From Acridotheres tristis (Eukaryota; Chordata; Aves; Passeriformes; Sturnidae), in contig CM072884.1 in assembly GCA_037013685.1 (NCBI GenBank), forward strand, positions 103,901,548 through 103,965,547: DNA of 64,000 bases. Direction: 5' to 3'. The notes beneath the pieces were generated by a model, which ran no database searches, was not told the DNA's origin, and saw only the letters and a list, made by a program, of their open reading frames with translations. A program made the position numbers and the translations under genes. Every line of letters starts with the position of its first letter. Position 1 is the stretch's first letter. Below, one piece after another: positions 1 through 13,925 of the stretch.

Positions 1-1689
1 GAAGGAATGGGCTTTATTTGGCCTCCTGGTCGTGTGTTTGTCAGTTTATTATCACTTTCCAGTACAATACAGATAAACCCCACTGTGATAATTTAATAAA
101 ATTTTGATTGCTTAACTTTTGTTTAGGTAGCTTTAGACTTAAATAGAGTAGCAATATTTTTAGGAAGTCACTTGGATGTCATGAAAAATAAATAAACGCA
201 GCAGTCTCAATATAATTAATTTTATTTGAAAAAATGTGTTTGGGATGAACAGAGACTGGGACGAAAAAAAGAGATTGTTTCCTCTTGCTTCCATTAAAGA
301 AAAAGAAATCAGCAGCTGGTATACCCTGGAGGGTAAGTGAACTTGTTCAGGAAACAAATGGTTCTAGATACTGCCAAGTGTGGCAGGAGAATAAAATTCT
401 CAGCAAGGAGTAAATCAAGCAGGTCTCAAGGTCAAATTCTTCTGGTATCAGGGCAAGCTTGTGTGCAGAGAGCCTTTTGACAATCAGCAAGACAGAACTT
501 ACATAGAGGCAGAATCATGTTTAGGATAATTCTCACTGCTTTTCCGGTTATCTTACCAGTTAGTATTAGTTTTCTCTGTTCAGAAACCTCATCATTCTAG
601 TTTTAGCATAAAAAAAAATGTCTTGCTGGAACTTAAAGTAGCTCTCTAGATTTGCATGGACTGATCTCAAAATGCTAGGTCCTAGCACAAAGCAAAGATT
701 TCCCTGCATTAGAAGGGTGACAAAGACCCCAGGCTAAAACTGAAAATGCAGACCTAAGCATACTAATTCTGTATGCTATGCAAGAAGTTTGGGGTGATTT
801 GGTTTATGAAACTCACTTCTCCCCTAGACGTTGCATCAACTGAAGTTTACTATTTTTGTATCAGCTATACGCCAGGGAGAGAAGTAGGTTTGGAGTTTTT
901 AACTTCTCATATTCAAACTGTAAGAATGCAAGAGATATGCTACAGAAATCTGGGAAAAAGAAAAAACCATACATTTTTTTCTGCCTTTTAAGATGACAAT
1001 CTGAACCCACTTTTCCATATGTCAGGAAGAACAAGCACAACAGGCTTAGGGAGAAAGCTAAATAAAATAAAAACTTGGAAAGCAGCATCCTGGTATGGAT
1101 CATTTTGTCAGAACTGCTGAGAGAATTAGGATGGCTTCTCTATTCAATCCAACAGCTTTGAGCTTGGGCTTTTCAGCTCTTGGTCAGTATATTGCTGAAG
1201 ATGTTGCTCCTCCCTGACGAGGGGAGGCTATAGGCAGATTTTCCTGCAGCATGCCCAGCTAACCACCTGCAGCCTGAATGGCTGTGCACCCAGCAATATT
1301 TGAACGAGCTACATGGATTTATGTGGCTTGTCTCACAAAGACTTTAGGTCCAGAAGTAGTTACAAGATAAACTTTTTAAAGGAAAAATTACTGTAGTAAG
1401 CGTGCTGGTTTGCCTGCCCTGCCTTCTATAAGATCAAAAATCAGTGTATTGGGTTGTAATTCTGTCATTCACATCCTTTGGGAAATCCAGCCACCAGCAT
1501 CATGCAAAATCTGAGATCATCACAAATGTGTCAACTGGGAGATAGTGCAACTAGTTTTGCTGTCAGCTGGAAATAACTTCTTATTCAATTGAAATATAAC
1601 AATTGTATTTCCGTCCATGCCCTGGCATTGAGCCACACCTGTTCCCACCTCCACAGGCAGGGGAATAATCATTTTGAAACTCATGGTTT
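1..1689. other. Intergenic, nothing recognised
   Basis: AT-rich unique-looking sequence with short open frames only. One exact NR5A-type nonamer, TCAAGGTCA, occurs at 426-434, about what chance allows in 64 kb. Confidence 0.6.
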
Positions 1690-1860
1690 ATAACAAACTC
1701 CAGGAGGAGTTGTCCCTTGGGATCTCAGCATGCAGGCTATTCCCACTGTAGTCACAGACCTGCAGGAGTTTGCCCTGCAGCACACTTTGAGCAGGGTGCT
1801 GGGATTAGATATCTGCTGAGGTCCCTTCCAACTTGGACTCACTCTGGGATTTTGTGAGGC
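1690..1860 (+). mobile_element. CR1-like 3'-end relic
   Basis: The right part reads GCAGGGTGCTGGGATTAGAT, GAGGTCCCTTCCAACTTGGA, CACTCTGGGATTTTGTGAGG. This matches the terminal block of avian CR1 (the 'gtcccttccaacc...attctgtga' motif). The left part is too diverged to place, so the start is approximate. Confidence 0.55.
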
Positions 1861-3019
1861 ATGAGCTGGTGTCATGAGCACTCAGTCAGGGCTGAGCTGT
1901 ACTGCACTGCCCTGGCACCAGTCATCCGTGTTGGGATCCCTGCCACCCACCAGCTGACACTTCAGTCACCACCATGCTCTGCTCCACTCTCATTTCTCTT
2001 CGAAAAATACTTCTGAGTATACTCAAATACTACTGACCTTCTGAGGGACTTCACAGATGGGTTAATTTATTTTTGCTTCGACACTGGGACGACAAAAGGT
2101 TCCCTGACAAGATCGGTAAAGCTGTGTGGCAGTGGCTGCTGGTATCAAAGCTTGTTCGTTCTGTTTCATGAATAGTTCCTCTTGTGCAGCTCTCGCTGGT
2201 TTTCCTGAGCAGCATGAGTCTGCAGAGCTGGGAAATATAAACCAGAGGCATTTCTGTTGTGCTCTGTGCTTTACGTCTATTTCATTTTTCCCTAGATTTA
2301 CAAATCAAATAGGATAATTTGTTAGGTCTTCATTGTTCATCTTTCAAGTATCCCACAGTGTCGTGTGCAGGGCACACAGAGATTTGAGCTGCTCCTCTGG
2401 GTTGCTCCCATCAGCTGAAAGGAAAAGAAATCAAGGTCCCTCTTCCCCAAAGCCCACAGCTCTGATAATCACGACAAACCAGGTCACCCTACAGCTTGAA
2501 AAATATTAGAAGGGTTGGTTACCTCTGCAACTTCATTCTAATCTAAATCAATAAACGTGTTGATATAAATGATATTTTCCCACTCCCAGGAGGAAATTTG
2601 AGTTGTTCAACAATCCTGCTGTGGTTATATTTCATGTTTTTGAGGTGGCTAAAAAATGCTTTTCACAATAACCACAAAACAGAACAATATCTTGGCTTGT
2701 GAAATGGGAAAAGAGTTTGATTTTTCTAATTATGAGATTTTAAAAAAACGATAAAGAAAACATTTAGATAACAATGATCAACTCTTTGCAAACAAAGCTT
2801 GAATTTTCTGCAACATCGCTCAAAGAAAAGACATTCCTCTTCCATGAATGCTTCTGAATAAATTAAAAAAATTAACTTCTTGGCAAAAAACTAAAGATTT
2901 TATGACTTGCATTAATGAAGTTAACAACAATACATATAGAAGAAGCTAAGCTTTTTAGTGAATTCCCCCATGTTTCTAACAGAAAACAAAACAAAAATAA
3001 AAACACAAAAAAACCCTAC

Positions 3020-3064
3020 AACCAACCAACCAACCAACCAACCAACCAACCAACCAACCAACCA
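3020..3064. repeat. (AACC)n microsatellite
   Basis: About 11 copies of the tetranucleotide AACC/CCAA, followed by an A-rich stretch with CAA repeats to about 3115. Confidence 0.95.
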
Positions 3065-3621
3065 AAAAACAAACAAAAACTACAAAAAACAGCAACAACA
3101 ACAACAAAAAAAGAAGTTTCAAGCGAAGGTTGAAAATAAATATCAAGATAATATTGATGCAGATAAAGGATGAAGAGATGAAGAGATGTATTCAAATATT
3201 TGGATACACTGCATGTACCTTGCAAAAACATGAAAGCACAAACTGACTGTTCATTGGCAGGAGTCAGAACTACTGCATAATTAAAAATGTTGCTTTCACC
3301 TATGAATACTTTATGAAGAGATGAAAAGTTCTGTTTTAGCATTGGAATTATTAATATTGTTATCATAAACCAATATTTTTCAATATTTTTCCTACTAAAT
3401 ATTTTATTCTGCTTTTTCAAAATCTTAGATTTTAAGAAGAGATGCACTGTTCAAAGGAACACGAGAACTGGGAAGGCTCGGTCCTACAGCTGCAGAGTAT
3501 TTATGTAATTGTAACATCTAGAAAGCAATTCAATCATGTTACCTAAAAACATTGAGGAAAGTGCTTTCCAAGACAAAACACTTGGCCTCCTTACTCCTAT
3601 TGCTTCCAGTAGTTACAGATT

Positions 3622-3872
3622 TAGATAGACAGAGAGATAGATAGACAGAAATAGATAGAGATTTAGATAGATATAGATAGATGATAAAGATATATAGATG
3701 ATATATAGATATAGATATAGATATAGATATAGATATAGATATAGATATAGATATAGATATATAGATATAGATATAGATAGATAGATAGATATAGACAGAT
3801 ATAGATAGATATAGATGATATAGATGATATAGATATAGATAGATATATAATATAAATACAGGTATAGATAGA
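3622..3872. repeat. GATA/ATAGAT compound microsatellite
   Basis: About 250 bp built from GATA and the hexamer ATAGAT, with GACA interruptions at both ends. The core 3700-3760 is a nearly pure hexamer array. Minus-strand open frames here translate as Tyr/Ile/Ser repeats and are not genes. Confidence 0.95.
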
Positions 3873-6800
3873 CATATATCTTGACTTTAATGAAGTAAAG
3901 GTTATTAGGACATTTAACTTAAAATATTTTGAATATTAAACCTATGTATTCCCTATACTTCATCAAGTGCAAAGATGTGGAAGTCTGAGAATTTAGGAAG
4001 TTCATGGTATGAAACAGCTGCAAGCAGTAGTTATGTTCTGCAGAGGACAATGTGATCTAATGCAGAATATTTAAAATTATTAGACATGTAATGTTTTTTG
4101 GCTCATAAAGAATTTGGAATAATCACAAGGCAAGCACAATTCATTTTTTAATTGGCATGGTTCCTTGTGTCTTTTTTCTGATCCAAGAATAATTTTCTCT
4201 CCAAGGCTTTCTATTTTATTCCTTTTTTCCTCAAAGTGACACAGTCCCACATCTTTATCAGCTCTAGCTATGAGAACCATTTTCTAAGTTGTTTTGCTGT
4301 ATGTGTTAAAATTATTTGTCTCATTAATTTATCTTTTAAAAAATTGAAAGTAAAACCTCTATAAAATATCTGCATGTTAAACTTACCTGCTGTAAGCTAA
4401 AAACCATGCTCATAATGAAAACATACGGGCACATCAACAAGGTACAGCTTTTACTGTAATAACATTGAATTTAACTTTATTTATGTCAAATGAAACCTAT
4501 ATTAACAAGTAAAGATCCACACTTAGCCAATCAATGAAAGCCAAGTAACCATCACTGCACAATAAAAGTGAAACATCACAAATTGATGGGAACCTACCAG
4601 TTATTTTCAGAGAAAAAAAGCCTGTGGAAAATAGACAAGTAATTAGAAATAACTTAAAGAAGATAAGCATTTTAAGATGCAGTTTCTTTTAAGCCAGGAA
4701 ATTCTACATTAATTTACTGAACCCCTCACAAACTGAGGAAATCCTGAATAGGACTGCATATTTGGGACCTGGCACTGTGGGGACCTAAAGAGGAGGAAGC
4801 TCAATTAGTGCTGCTCAATTTTCATCTGAAAGAGCTCCTGACCATTTCCTGTGGAGAACCCTGTACACAGGGATACCATAACATTTCCAGAGCTTCCATG
4901 CAAAGTCCATTCATCACAGTATTGATTCCTGCCTGTGTCTGAAGTGCACCAGAGCACAGACAAACCAAAAAGGAGCTTCAGGTAGCCAAGAAATCCACAT
5001 GAATTGCTGCAAGACCTCCTCTGTCTGGGAACTGCAGGGAAGACCCAGAATAATTGTTTTGGCAAGGACAGAGGCAGCTCCTTCCTAGATTTTATCTTTC
5101 CCAAGGTCATTTATTCCTTACTCATTTAGGACTTCCTGTCTGGGCATGTTGTACAATCAAGAGTAATCACAGGGCCCCCAGGAAAAATTAAAAACAGAAT
5201 GAGCTGCCACTGCCAGCAGAGCAGTTTGTCAAACCTGCAGATGGGTTTTGAGGAGCTCTTGGGAAGATCCTCAAGTAGGGAAAGAAGGTTATTAGCTGGA
5301 TGAACTAAGCAGCAAAATCCACTCTAAAATGCCATTCTTTTGATATAAATATCCATCAGAATCCATGCCCTCAATGCTTTTATCTCATTTCTGTGTGGTA
5401 TTTATGATCTCCAGTCTGCATAGATCATCCTTTCATCATGAGAAGCAATTCTGAAAGGAAGGGTAAAAGCAAATCTATGTGACTGTTCCACAGAGTATTC
5501 TTCACTGTGAGCAGAGCTTCACGTCTGTGAGGACCACAGAGCTGTCTGTGTCCATTTTGGATTTCTGCCTGCAATCCATGAGTCTCCTGTCAGGATGCAG
5601 CATGGCCAGGGCAGGTAGGAAAAGGTCCCATGGATCAGACTGGGGCAAGGACCTTCCTCAGCAGCCTTGTCCCTCTGTGAGGAGCAGAGCTGAGCCAGCA
5701 GTGGTGATGGGGCACACCAAGAGCCTCCCACATATCAGTGCCTGCAAGAGTTCAACCCAGGATTTCTCAAAACCATTTTGGGAGCCAGCAAAAATGACTA
5801 TATGCTACCCAGAGAGTAGAAATATATTTGGAGGGGGAAAAAATGAAGCAGGAAGACACTGTTAGTAACTCTAAGTGTCCTGCTCACTGCCATGTCCCTG
5901 AGTTAATATCGTTGTAGCAGCAAGAGGACAGTGGGTCAGAAGCGGGCAGGGAGGAGGCTCTCACACTAAACTGTGCCCTACAGCAGCTGAGCCAAGTGAG
6001 CCCCAGCAGAGCAGGACTGCCCAAAAGCACTGCTGGGTGCTGGGAGCAGAGACATCTGACATAGCTTGTACAGGGGGATTTATAAATGGAAGCAAAGAAG
6101 CCTGTGACAAAGAGCCTGTTGCAAAGGCAGAAACACATGAAGAGGCTGCTGTCAGTATTAAGGTAGAGGAGTGATTCACCTGGCAGTCTTTCAGATATAC
6201 TGCTGCTACTTTCATTTCTGGAGAAAGTTTTCTGTATTTCCTATTAGAACTGAGAGTTTATGAATAGAAATTGTGTTGTCTATTAATGTAAGGCACACAT
6301 AGTGAATTCAGAAACACCACGTAGAAGGATAAAGCAAGTTATACAGTTGTGTTTATATTTTTAATAAGTTTCTCAGCTATTTAAGGCCACCTCATATTGC
6401 TGTGTACCATATCTCACAGCAGGCTCCTAGTAACTTGCTGGAAAAAAATGGTTATGCTGAAGTCTTCCATAATATCTAGAGAAACAGTGATGCTATGGCC
6501 CAGTGAGCTGTATATCTACTATGCATGGAAGGCAGAGGACTATAGCTGACTGGACTTTGTCAACACGGTGATCAGAGAGTGCAGTCAGACCACACACACC
6601 ACTAGCACATGGCTTCAGAATAGAAGAAAGTTCAGTAAATGCCTCTGGCCAAGTCGTGTCTCTGGGTCTCATCCCTCCTGCCTAAAATACTGAACGGATG
6701 CAGAAGTTACAGCCACTGAATTAAGTGCAGAGATTTAATTTTGGCACAGAACAGGCTCATTAAGTATATTTCACCCATGTTTCTAACATTGTTAATCTCT

Positions 6801-9335
6801 TTTAAAGTGCTGTGAAATTTGAAGGCACACATAAAAAAATTCTGCTGGAAACATATCCATTAACACAGATCACGATGGCATCTCTAAAGCTTTTGCATCA
6901 TTTCAGCAGTGCTGTTTATCACATGTATATACTAGGCAATTTATTTTTCAACCATAGATAGTTAAAGGACAATAAAACAGGAGTCATTTTTATAAGGTAA
7001 CAATCTAGTTGCAGATCCCAAGTGCAGCACCCACAAGAACATGGCTCAATTTCTATCAATATCATAATAGATAACTGTGAACTAACATGAATTTCACCTT
7101 TCCTTACTTCTCCCATTGTGCATGACACTTCCTCGTGCTGAGTTCAGATACAGAGCTGAGAAACTCAGAAAATACCCAAGGGGTCAAGGAGTACTGTGTC
7201 AGGTTGAGAACAGAAGGGGTGATATTGCTCATGCTTAATGTTTTCTAAATTGTTAACACTGAACAATGAAAAGGGGAATAAAAGAACTGATTATATTTTA
7301 GCAGAATAGTAATAAACTGAAAGATGAAGGAAACTTAGGAAATTATTTTGAGGATCAGAACACAGCTGGTGACCAGAATGAGATGTGTCAAAGAAAGACT
7401 GTGAAGAAAGCCACACTGCCAACCTTTGTATAGAAGGACTGGGAATACTTTCTCAGATTTTTTTTTTCCCCATTGCTGTGAAGGAGTACATTTGATAGGC
7501 TAGATTAAGTAATAGCAATCCAAGAGTCATAATTAGCAGCTGTTGATGGTGCTCGCTGGAGACAGTAACTATTTAACAGTTTAAGCAAGGGCTAACCAAG
7601 AGGTTTGTAAGGTGCTTCAGAATATCTGTCAGAAACAAGAGAAATGCTGCATCAGCAGCCTCTGTGGTTGCCTGATCTTTCTCATTGCTCTGTTTCCCAC
7701 ATGTCCAGCTGATGTTCCCAGGGATATTTTGCTATCCAGACCTAAACCCATCAAGTAGACAAGCATCCTACATAATAATGGAGATCTCAGGACTACGTGG
7801 ATCACAGAATTTTCTGGCAGGATGGATTCAGAAAAAATAACATTTTATTGATCCCATTTAGTATATTTATTACTGCAATTTAATAATGGGAGTATTTATG
7901 ATGGTAAATGTTGCAGATATCCATAACCTTTGGAATGAAAACCCAGATTCAGAGACACCTATTCCAAGGCAATTGTAGAAAATTTGCTTGTCTATTGTAC
8001 TCAGCTTTACCTCTGTAGGTTGCAAAAGCTGTCACCTTAAAATACAGAATATACCACTGTTAGGAGAGTAGGAGGGCAGAATGTTTTGTTACTGTTGTGA
8101 ATAAAGTTCATCAATCCTTTAGTTGAACTGAAAATAAAGGGATGATTTAGAAAATTCCATCCAGAGTGATTACTATGTGTCATCAGTTAGAGCAACACAC
8201 ATTGTTCAGTGCCAAAGGCAGAAGACAAGAAACTCACCAGTTTCAGGACATGAAAAGAAAAGAGGCCATGGACTGATGATGCAACAATTCAGCATTCAGC
8301 CAAGACAACCCAACAAGACAGCTACAGACAGCTTGAGTTTCAATACCATCAGGTCAGATTCTGAAATCTAAGAGACATTGTCTCAAAAATCTCACATTGT
8401 CACTTCACTATCTTTAAGTTATATTTATATTACTTATTCTTTGCACAGCTTTACTCATTGATTTTCTTTTCATAGTGAAATTACTATAGCTTTCCATCTG
8501 ATTTTCTCTTTGCCCTCTACAGTAGGTTTTTGCTTTAGAAAATAATGCATCTGTTGCCCCAGTAAAAGTTATGTAATTCTCCATTTACCCATACAGTTTT
8601 GCTCATTCTTTTATGTTTTCCTGCTCATCAGTATGCACACCATCTGTGCCCCTACTACAGTGTTCTGACATGGCCTCCAGACTTAATGGTTTTAGAGTTT
8701 TATTACTTTGCCCTTCAGTCTCATGTTAATAATTTTGCTCACTGTTTTGAAAATTTGCCCTTTCAAACTTTGTTCTTAGCATGTCACCCACAGAGAAATT
8801 CAGCCCCCTCACCCCTACATGATATCAAACCTCATTGTGTGGTATGCCTGGCAATCAGTAGAAATATTGTTATAATAAGAAGTAATCATAGTAGTTATAT
8901 TCTAGAGGACACAAATTTATTAATTACAGAAGAAAAGGATAGCATGCAAAGCACACAGGGAAAGAGCTATTACCAATGAGTATAAATGAAAAAATGCTTT
9001 TAAAATAAACTTGGTCACTTTTTTTAATGTAATGATTGGGAGATCTCAGACAGCACCTACAGCTAATGTATGTGATGCCAGCTGGAAATACATTGTCACA
9101 GTTGTGCTAAATCTCCTCAGTCTCTAATAATGTGTATTACTAATCCTGCAAATCAACCCTCAAATTTAAATTCTGCCCAGTTTAACGAGGAAGATTTTGG
9201 AGACTGGGAACTCTTGCAGACAGATTTCATGGAACATTTGGACTCAGAAGGGCTGGACAATATTATTTCCTCAGACCCAGGAATGTTTTGCAGCAAAGCT
9301 GGTCACTTTCAGGCTGCAAGAGGAATAAAGGTTTT

Positions 9336-9470
9336 CTGATTAAGGCACTGAGCAGCAAGATGAAAGTGTAAATCCCAGCTCTACCAGAGGTTACATGTAT
9401 ATCCCTGGGCAAGTCACATCACCTTTCTGTGATTTATGTCTGCAGCTACAAAAAGCGAATCATTATTTTT
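9336..9470 (+). mobile_element. MIR/CORE-type tRNA-derived SINE relic
   Basis: The sequence follows the known order of amniote CORE-SINEs: a tRNA-like head (TTAAGGCACTGAGCAG, then GTGTAAATCCCAGCTCTACC with a degenerate B box), followed by the core words CCTGGGCAAGTCAC, CACCTTTCTGTGATT and CTACAAAAAGCGAATCAT. In MIR these read GGGCAAGTCACTTAACCTCT and then a TGTAAAATG-type motif. The 3' tail is not clear. This family has been inactive for a very long time in birds. Confidence 0.6.
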
Positions 9471-12400
9471 CCATCCTCAAGCATTTCTGAGAGTGAGAGC
9501 TCCTTTGGAGTTGGACTTTTTCCAACAGCATGTTTGCAAGGACCTAACACAAGAGCATTTTATCTAACTGAGACTTCCAGATGTTCTGTGGAATAGACTA
9601 TTAAGGCTTCTGCTTAATGCATAGTGTGAAAAAGAAAAACTGCAAATGATCTTTCAATTTTTCTTTTGTAATGTAAGCTAGGAATAACATACACTGGGAT
9701 ATTTGGATTTATATATGTTGTTATAAAGGCACCAATGAGAGAACAATCATGACTTAATCATTCTGAAAGATTTTACTATCTAAATCTGATCTTGTTTATT
9801 GGTGTTTTCAAGTTTGTGGAACATGAAAAACAAAACAAGAGATGCTTCATTTTGAAACTGATAAACACATTAACATTTATTGTGGAAATATCAACAAACT
9901 TTGCAAGAATACAGACTGCTTCTTTTGTACTCTATCAGTATTCTTGAGTGAGAGCACAGTGGAAGACTTCCCTGCAAAGTTATTCTCAATGACAACTGAA
10001 TATCTTTGCAGTGTTTTATTTCATATTAAATATGGTTATATTTTATTATCTTCTACAAAATCCTCTTCATTGTTTCATTTAAACAACTAAACCATTTCCA
10101 TGTTTTTAAAAAAATATAATTTAACAAATTTATGTAATTTTCATCCAATTCAAGTTCAATTTTCATTTCCCAGTTCCAGTGTATTAGTATTTCTTTTCTA
10201 TCAGAAATAATGAAAACCTAAATTGAAGCAGTTGTTATTTGTTGGAAAAGCATTTGCCAACCCAAAGACTCCAGCAAAGACTATTTTAAATTCAAATTTA
10301 GTTACTTGTCAGAATTACAGCAGTTGACTACAAGGTAAATAAATGTATAGATAAAAATTTGGAAGAAACCAATTCTAGTGCAGCTTTATGGCACTGAAAA
10401 GACAGCACAATTCTAAATTTTCAAATATCTAAATTAAATTGAGGTTGTAATTCCCAACAGAATGAATAGAGGGAAAATTGTGACACAAGCAACAGTAAAG
10501 TAATTTTAAAATAATTTCTAATTGGAAATATACATTCTATTTTTCAAATGCACATGGGCCAATGCCCAGAAATGAAATAATGAAATACTATGAAAAATAT
10601 ATCCAGATCACAATGACAGAAGAAATTAACAGTAACAACTAAAGAAGTTTTAGAACATTATCCAGAAAAACCTTTCCCTTCTCTTTCTTAATCCAGAAAT
10701 TACTGTCTATTCTCTTATGCAAAATTATTTACCTAAACTATGAATCTAGAGGAAGCTTTATAAAAAATTCCTCATTTAATTAGTTTATAAAGCAGTTTTC
10801 CAAATGAGTTCTTTTCAACCTAGGGGAGGCCAAGTATTTTCATCATTTATTGGTAAAGCACACATGTTCTGCTCCTTTCCAGCATGGATTTTTCCTTCAG
10901 GCTCTTCTATGAGGTTTTCCACCTTAGACTTACATATAGAGGCACATATAGAGATTTTTATTCAAAGCAGTGTGGTGATATCTTGGTTTTGTTCTATCCA
11001 TACCTCCCATTTCAGCAGCACCACTGAAACTTGACTTTAGCCTTCATTATAATTTCGCTTTTTCTGTTTGTGGAACAGTAGAAATATTGCTCATCTCTTT
11101 AAGCTTTTCTCTTTCAAATAGAGAATGCTCACTCTGACTGTCATGCTCTTGGGGCATTTTTGGGATCTGAATATCTGAGGCAATCAGATGGTTTTCCAAT
11201 GGACATGATGAAAAACATTATTTTGTTAATGGTGTATGTGCAAGCAAGCACCAACTTGATGGCAATAGGTAGAATTACCTGTTCTGGAAAGTGAATCTGG
11301 ATCTGTTCAGGTGAGAAACGCATCAGCTACTGTGGAGCAACAGCCTGTATAGCTCAGCCCTACATTACGAGCAGCTCTCCCCAGATCCTAAATAACAACA
11401 ATCCATTTGCTGAGCTCTGCCTGAATTATAGTTGCTTTCAAATGGACAATAATATTTGTTGATTTTTCATTTCTCTCAACTGTGTTTTCCAAAATGACTG
11501 CAAGCTGCCAGCATGGTACTTTGCCACTAAATTAAATGAAATGCTCTCTCTGCTTTTTAAGGACCTGAATCTTGGAAAATATCAGTCTGGTCTCCCACCC
11601 ACATGCTCTCATCCTATTTCCCTCATCCACACAGCATATGCTTCAGGTCAGGCTGGCTCCAGTGAGCAGCCAAACAGGAATGTGTCTCTGGAATGAATGT
11701 CTTCATCAGCAGTGGAATGGTCAGCACGTCACAGGGCCAAGTACAGCAGTCACAGATACCACTGTCCAGACTTCAGAGAAGAAATCACATATTGTCGCAT
11801 ACAGCTGGGCCTTTCCAGGGGTTGGGCAGTGTAACCAAAGGATTATTAAATGGTCCTGAGATTAAAGTTACAATTCACTCCCTAATGAGGATATACAAAT
11901 TCTTTGAGCTGTAGGACTGACCAAGCAAATGCACCTTTTTGTAAGGGGCCTATTTAAGTGATGTTGTTTAGAGCATGACTCCAGTGAAAGATAGAAAATG
12001 TGGAAGTCTCCATGATCATTAGTTCTTAAAAATAATTTTTAAAAACCCAAAACCAACCAACCAACCAAAATAAACCCCAAAAAGTGAAAGCGCCTAAAAC
12101 ATGTAAGAAGACAAAGATTTTTATGGAAACACTATTTATTTTTATGGAAATGTACATTCATAAAGCTTAGCCAGACTTCAGTATGTCTTGCTGATTTTGT
12201 TTCTTTAAAATATAAAACACAGTCACTCTTCTGATCACAGACATATGATGAAGCCTCCTGGATCCTGTCACTAGAATCAACAGTTTTGGAGATAAAGCTG
12301 TGATTCATCCTTCTTAACCATCCTGGCTCTTGGAACACAAGAAAAAGCAAACCCTGAAGTCTCTTTTACAAACTTTGCTGCAAAGCCCATGTCCTTTGCA

Positions 12401-13589
12401 CTGGCCCAGTGACACTTCTGGGCTCTCCCAGGTGACAGGTCAGATCTCCTGCTCTGGCTGGGCTCTGTTACATTCCAACACCAGGATACTGTAAGTATAC
12501 CATGGCTCCCCTCTGGAAGTGCAATCCAAGATTACAAGTGGAAGAGATGTGCACCCACCTGTCTTTCTTATCCCACAGAGTCATAATTATTAGCTGTAAC
12601 AGCAGTTTGTCCAAATGTCCTCTTATGCTTAGGTACCAAAGTTTTAGGTGATGGGCATGTCCTGATGTTAGTGTCCAACAATAACACCAGGATTCTAATT
12701 ACTACAACTTTCCTCATCAAATCTTCCCAAATTCTTGCAGATTAAACTGCTCAAGAAGCATTAGAAACAATCCCCTGGTCTTCATATCACTTTTGCTGTG
12801 GGCCCTGTAAGTGCTGATGGTCAGACACCTTGTTAATTCTTGGTGTGGTCCTAAAACACAGCTACCAGTTTTGAAATATATTGCAGCTTTCTGAAAATGC
12901 CTGCCCAAGGGCAAAATAAGGTCATACTAAATCAAATTATCAAAGCTTTACTTCTATATAGCATTTATTTTTCAATAAGAACCTCTCTGACACATTTCTG
13001 TTTCTCAGATTGAAGCACCTTGAAAGATACTTTCAACATAAATGCGAGCTGCTTCCTCACGGCCAGAGGTGCACTTCTCTCTACTGGTATCAACTGGCTT
13101 TTGTTACCTATGAATTTGCTCTCTTCCCCTTGAATGTCATCTGCAGCCTTCTTAGTACAGAAATTTCTTTTCTTTCCAAGACTGTATGTGTAACTCAGGA
13201 TAATTACAAATCTAGCAGTATTCATGAGATCAAATTAGTTTTTGAATGATTCTGCCAGGGCACCAAATAAATTTTTTTTCTGAAATTATATATTTACTTT
13301 TAAGAAGTTTGGTTGTTCAGACTACTTATTAGACTCGTTAACATAATTATGCTGACACAGAACACAGACTTTCAGTACTTGTAAAAGTGACTAATTGGGT
13401 ATGTAGTACCTTGATAAACCTTTGAAACACTCTTAAAATGGCTATTAAAAATGAGGTTCCATGCTCATTTTTCCTTTATTTCACAGGATGTGTATGGTTG
13501 GCTTCCTGACTAAATAATACCCAGGAATAAATTAGAGAAAATGTTTAAAAAAAATAGTTTAGTAAGCATAATCTAAAAAGTGACAGGAA
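9471..13589. other. Intergenic, nothing recognised
   Basis: AT-rich sequence with short open frames of fewer than 100 codons, none resembling a known protein, and one short AACC tract. Confidence 0.6.
12043..12070. repeat. Short (AACC)n tract
   Basis: Three to four copies of CCAA within an A/C-rich stretch; the same motif as the longer array at 3020. Confidence 0.75.
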
Positions 13590-13925
13590 AGGAGTGCAGT
13601 GTGTAAAGCTATGAGAAAAATGGCAAAGAGCAGATATGATAAGTGCGTGTAACTACTTCAGAGGAAGTAACATAAAATACAGGGAGGAAGTATTTCAAGT
13701 TATAAGAACAATATAATAAGAGGCAGCGGCTGAAACTTGAAGAAAGAAAATTAATTTAGGTTATGCACAAGGAATAAAAATGCTAAAACCAAGGACAATT
13801 AGACAATAGAACATTCTGCCAAGAGAAGTAATTGAGGGATTGCCATTAGGAATACTCCAGAGTAGACTAGATAAAACCTACACAGATTATATACTGAGAG
13901 TAAATCCTGCCCTAGTGGAGTGATG
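13590..13925 (+). mobile_element. Ancient CR1-like LINE relic
   Basis: Diverged resemblance to the 3' coding end of CR1/L3-type elements: AGGCAGCGGCTGAAACTTGA, AATTTAGGTTATGCACAAGG, AACATTCTGCCAAGAGAAGT, AGAGTAGACTAGATAAAACC, in the usual order. Much mutated; the terminal repeat is not visible. It could be another CR1-related family. Confidence 0.5.

Larger units (their letters stand above)
1861..9335. other. Intergenic, apart from the microsatellites listed
   Basis: AT-rich DNA. Outside the AACC array (3020) and the GATA array (3622) I see no gene, RNA or recognisable transposon. The longest open frame here (5479-5865, 128 codons) has no recognisable domain and ordinary non-coding composition. 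Confidence 0.6.

Noticed and set aside
426..434. Exact NR5A (SF-1) nonamer TCAAGGTCA, and another at 63029-63037
   Set aside because: Two exact hits in 64 kb on both strands is close to chance, and both are far from the NR0B1 promoter.
3016..3447. 143-codon minus frame ending in Gly-Trp-Leu-Val repeats
   Set aside because: The repeated end is translation of the AACC microsatellite; the rest is AT-rich non-coding DNA.
3663..3875. Tyr/Ile/Ser repeat open frame
   Set aside because: Translation of the GATA/ATAGAT microsatellite.
9130..9339. Acidic 69-codon open frame just before the SINE relic
   Set aside because: No family resemblance, and its last codons overlap the start of the SINE relic; probably chance.
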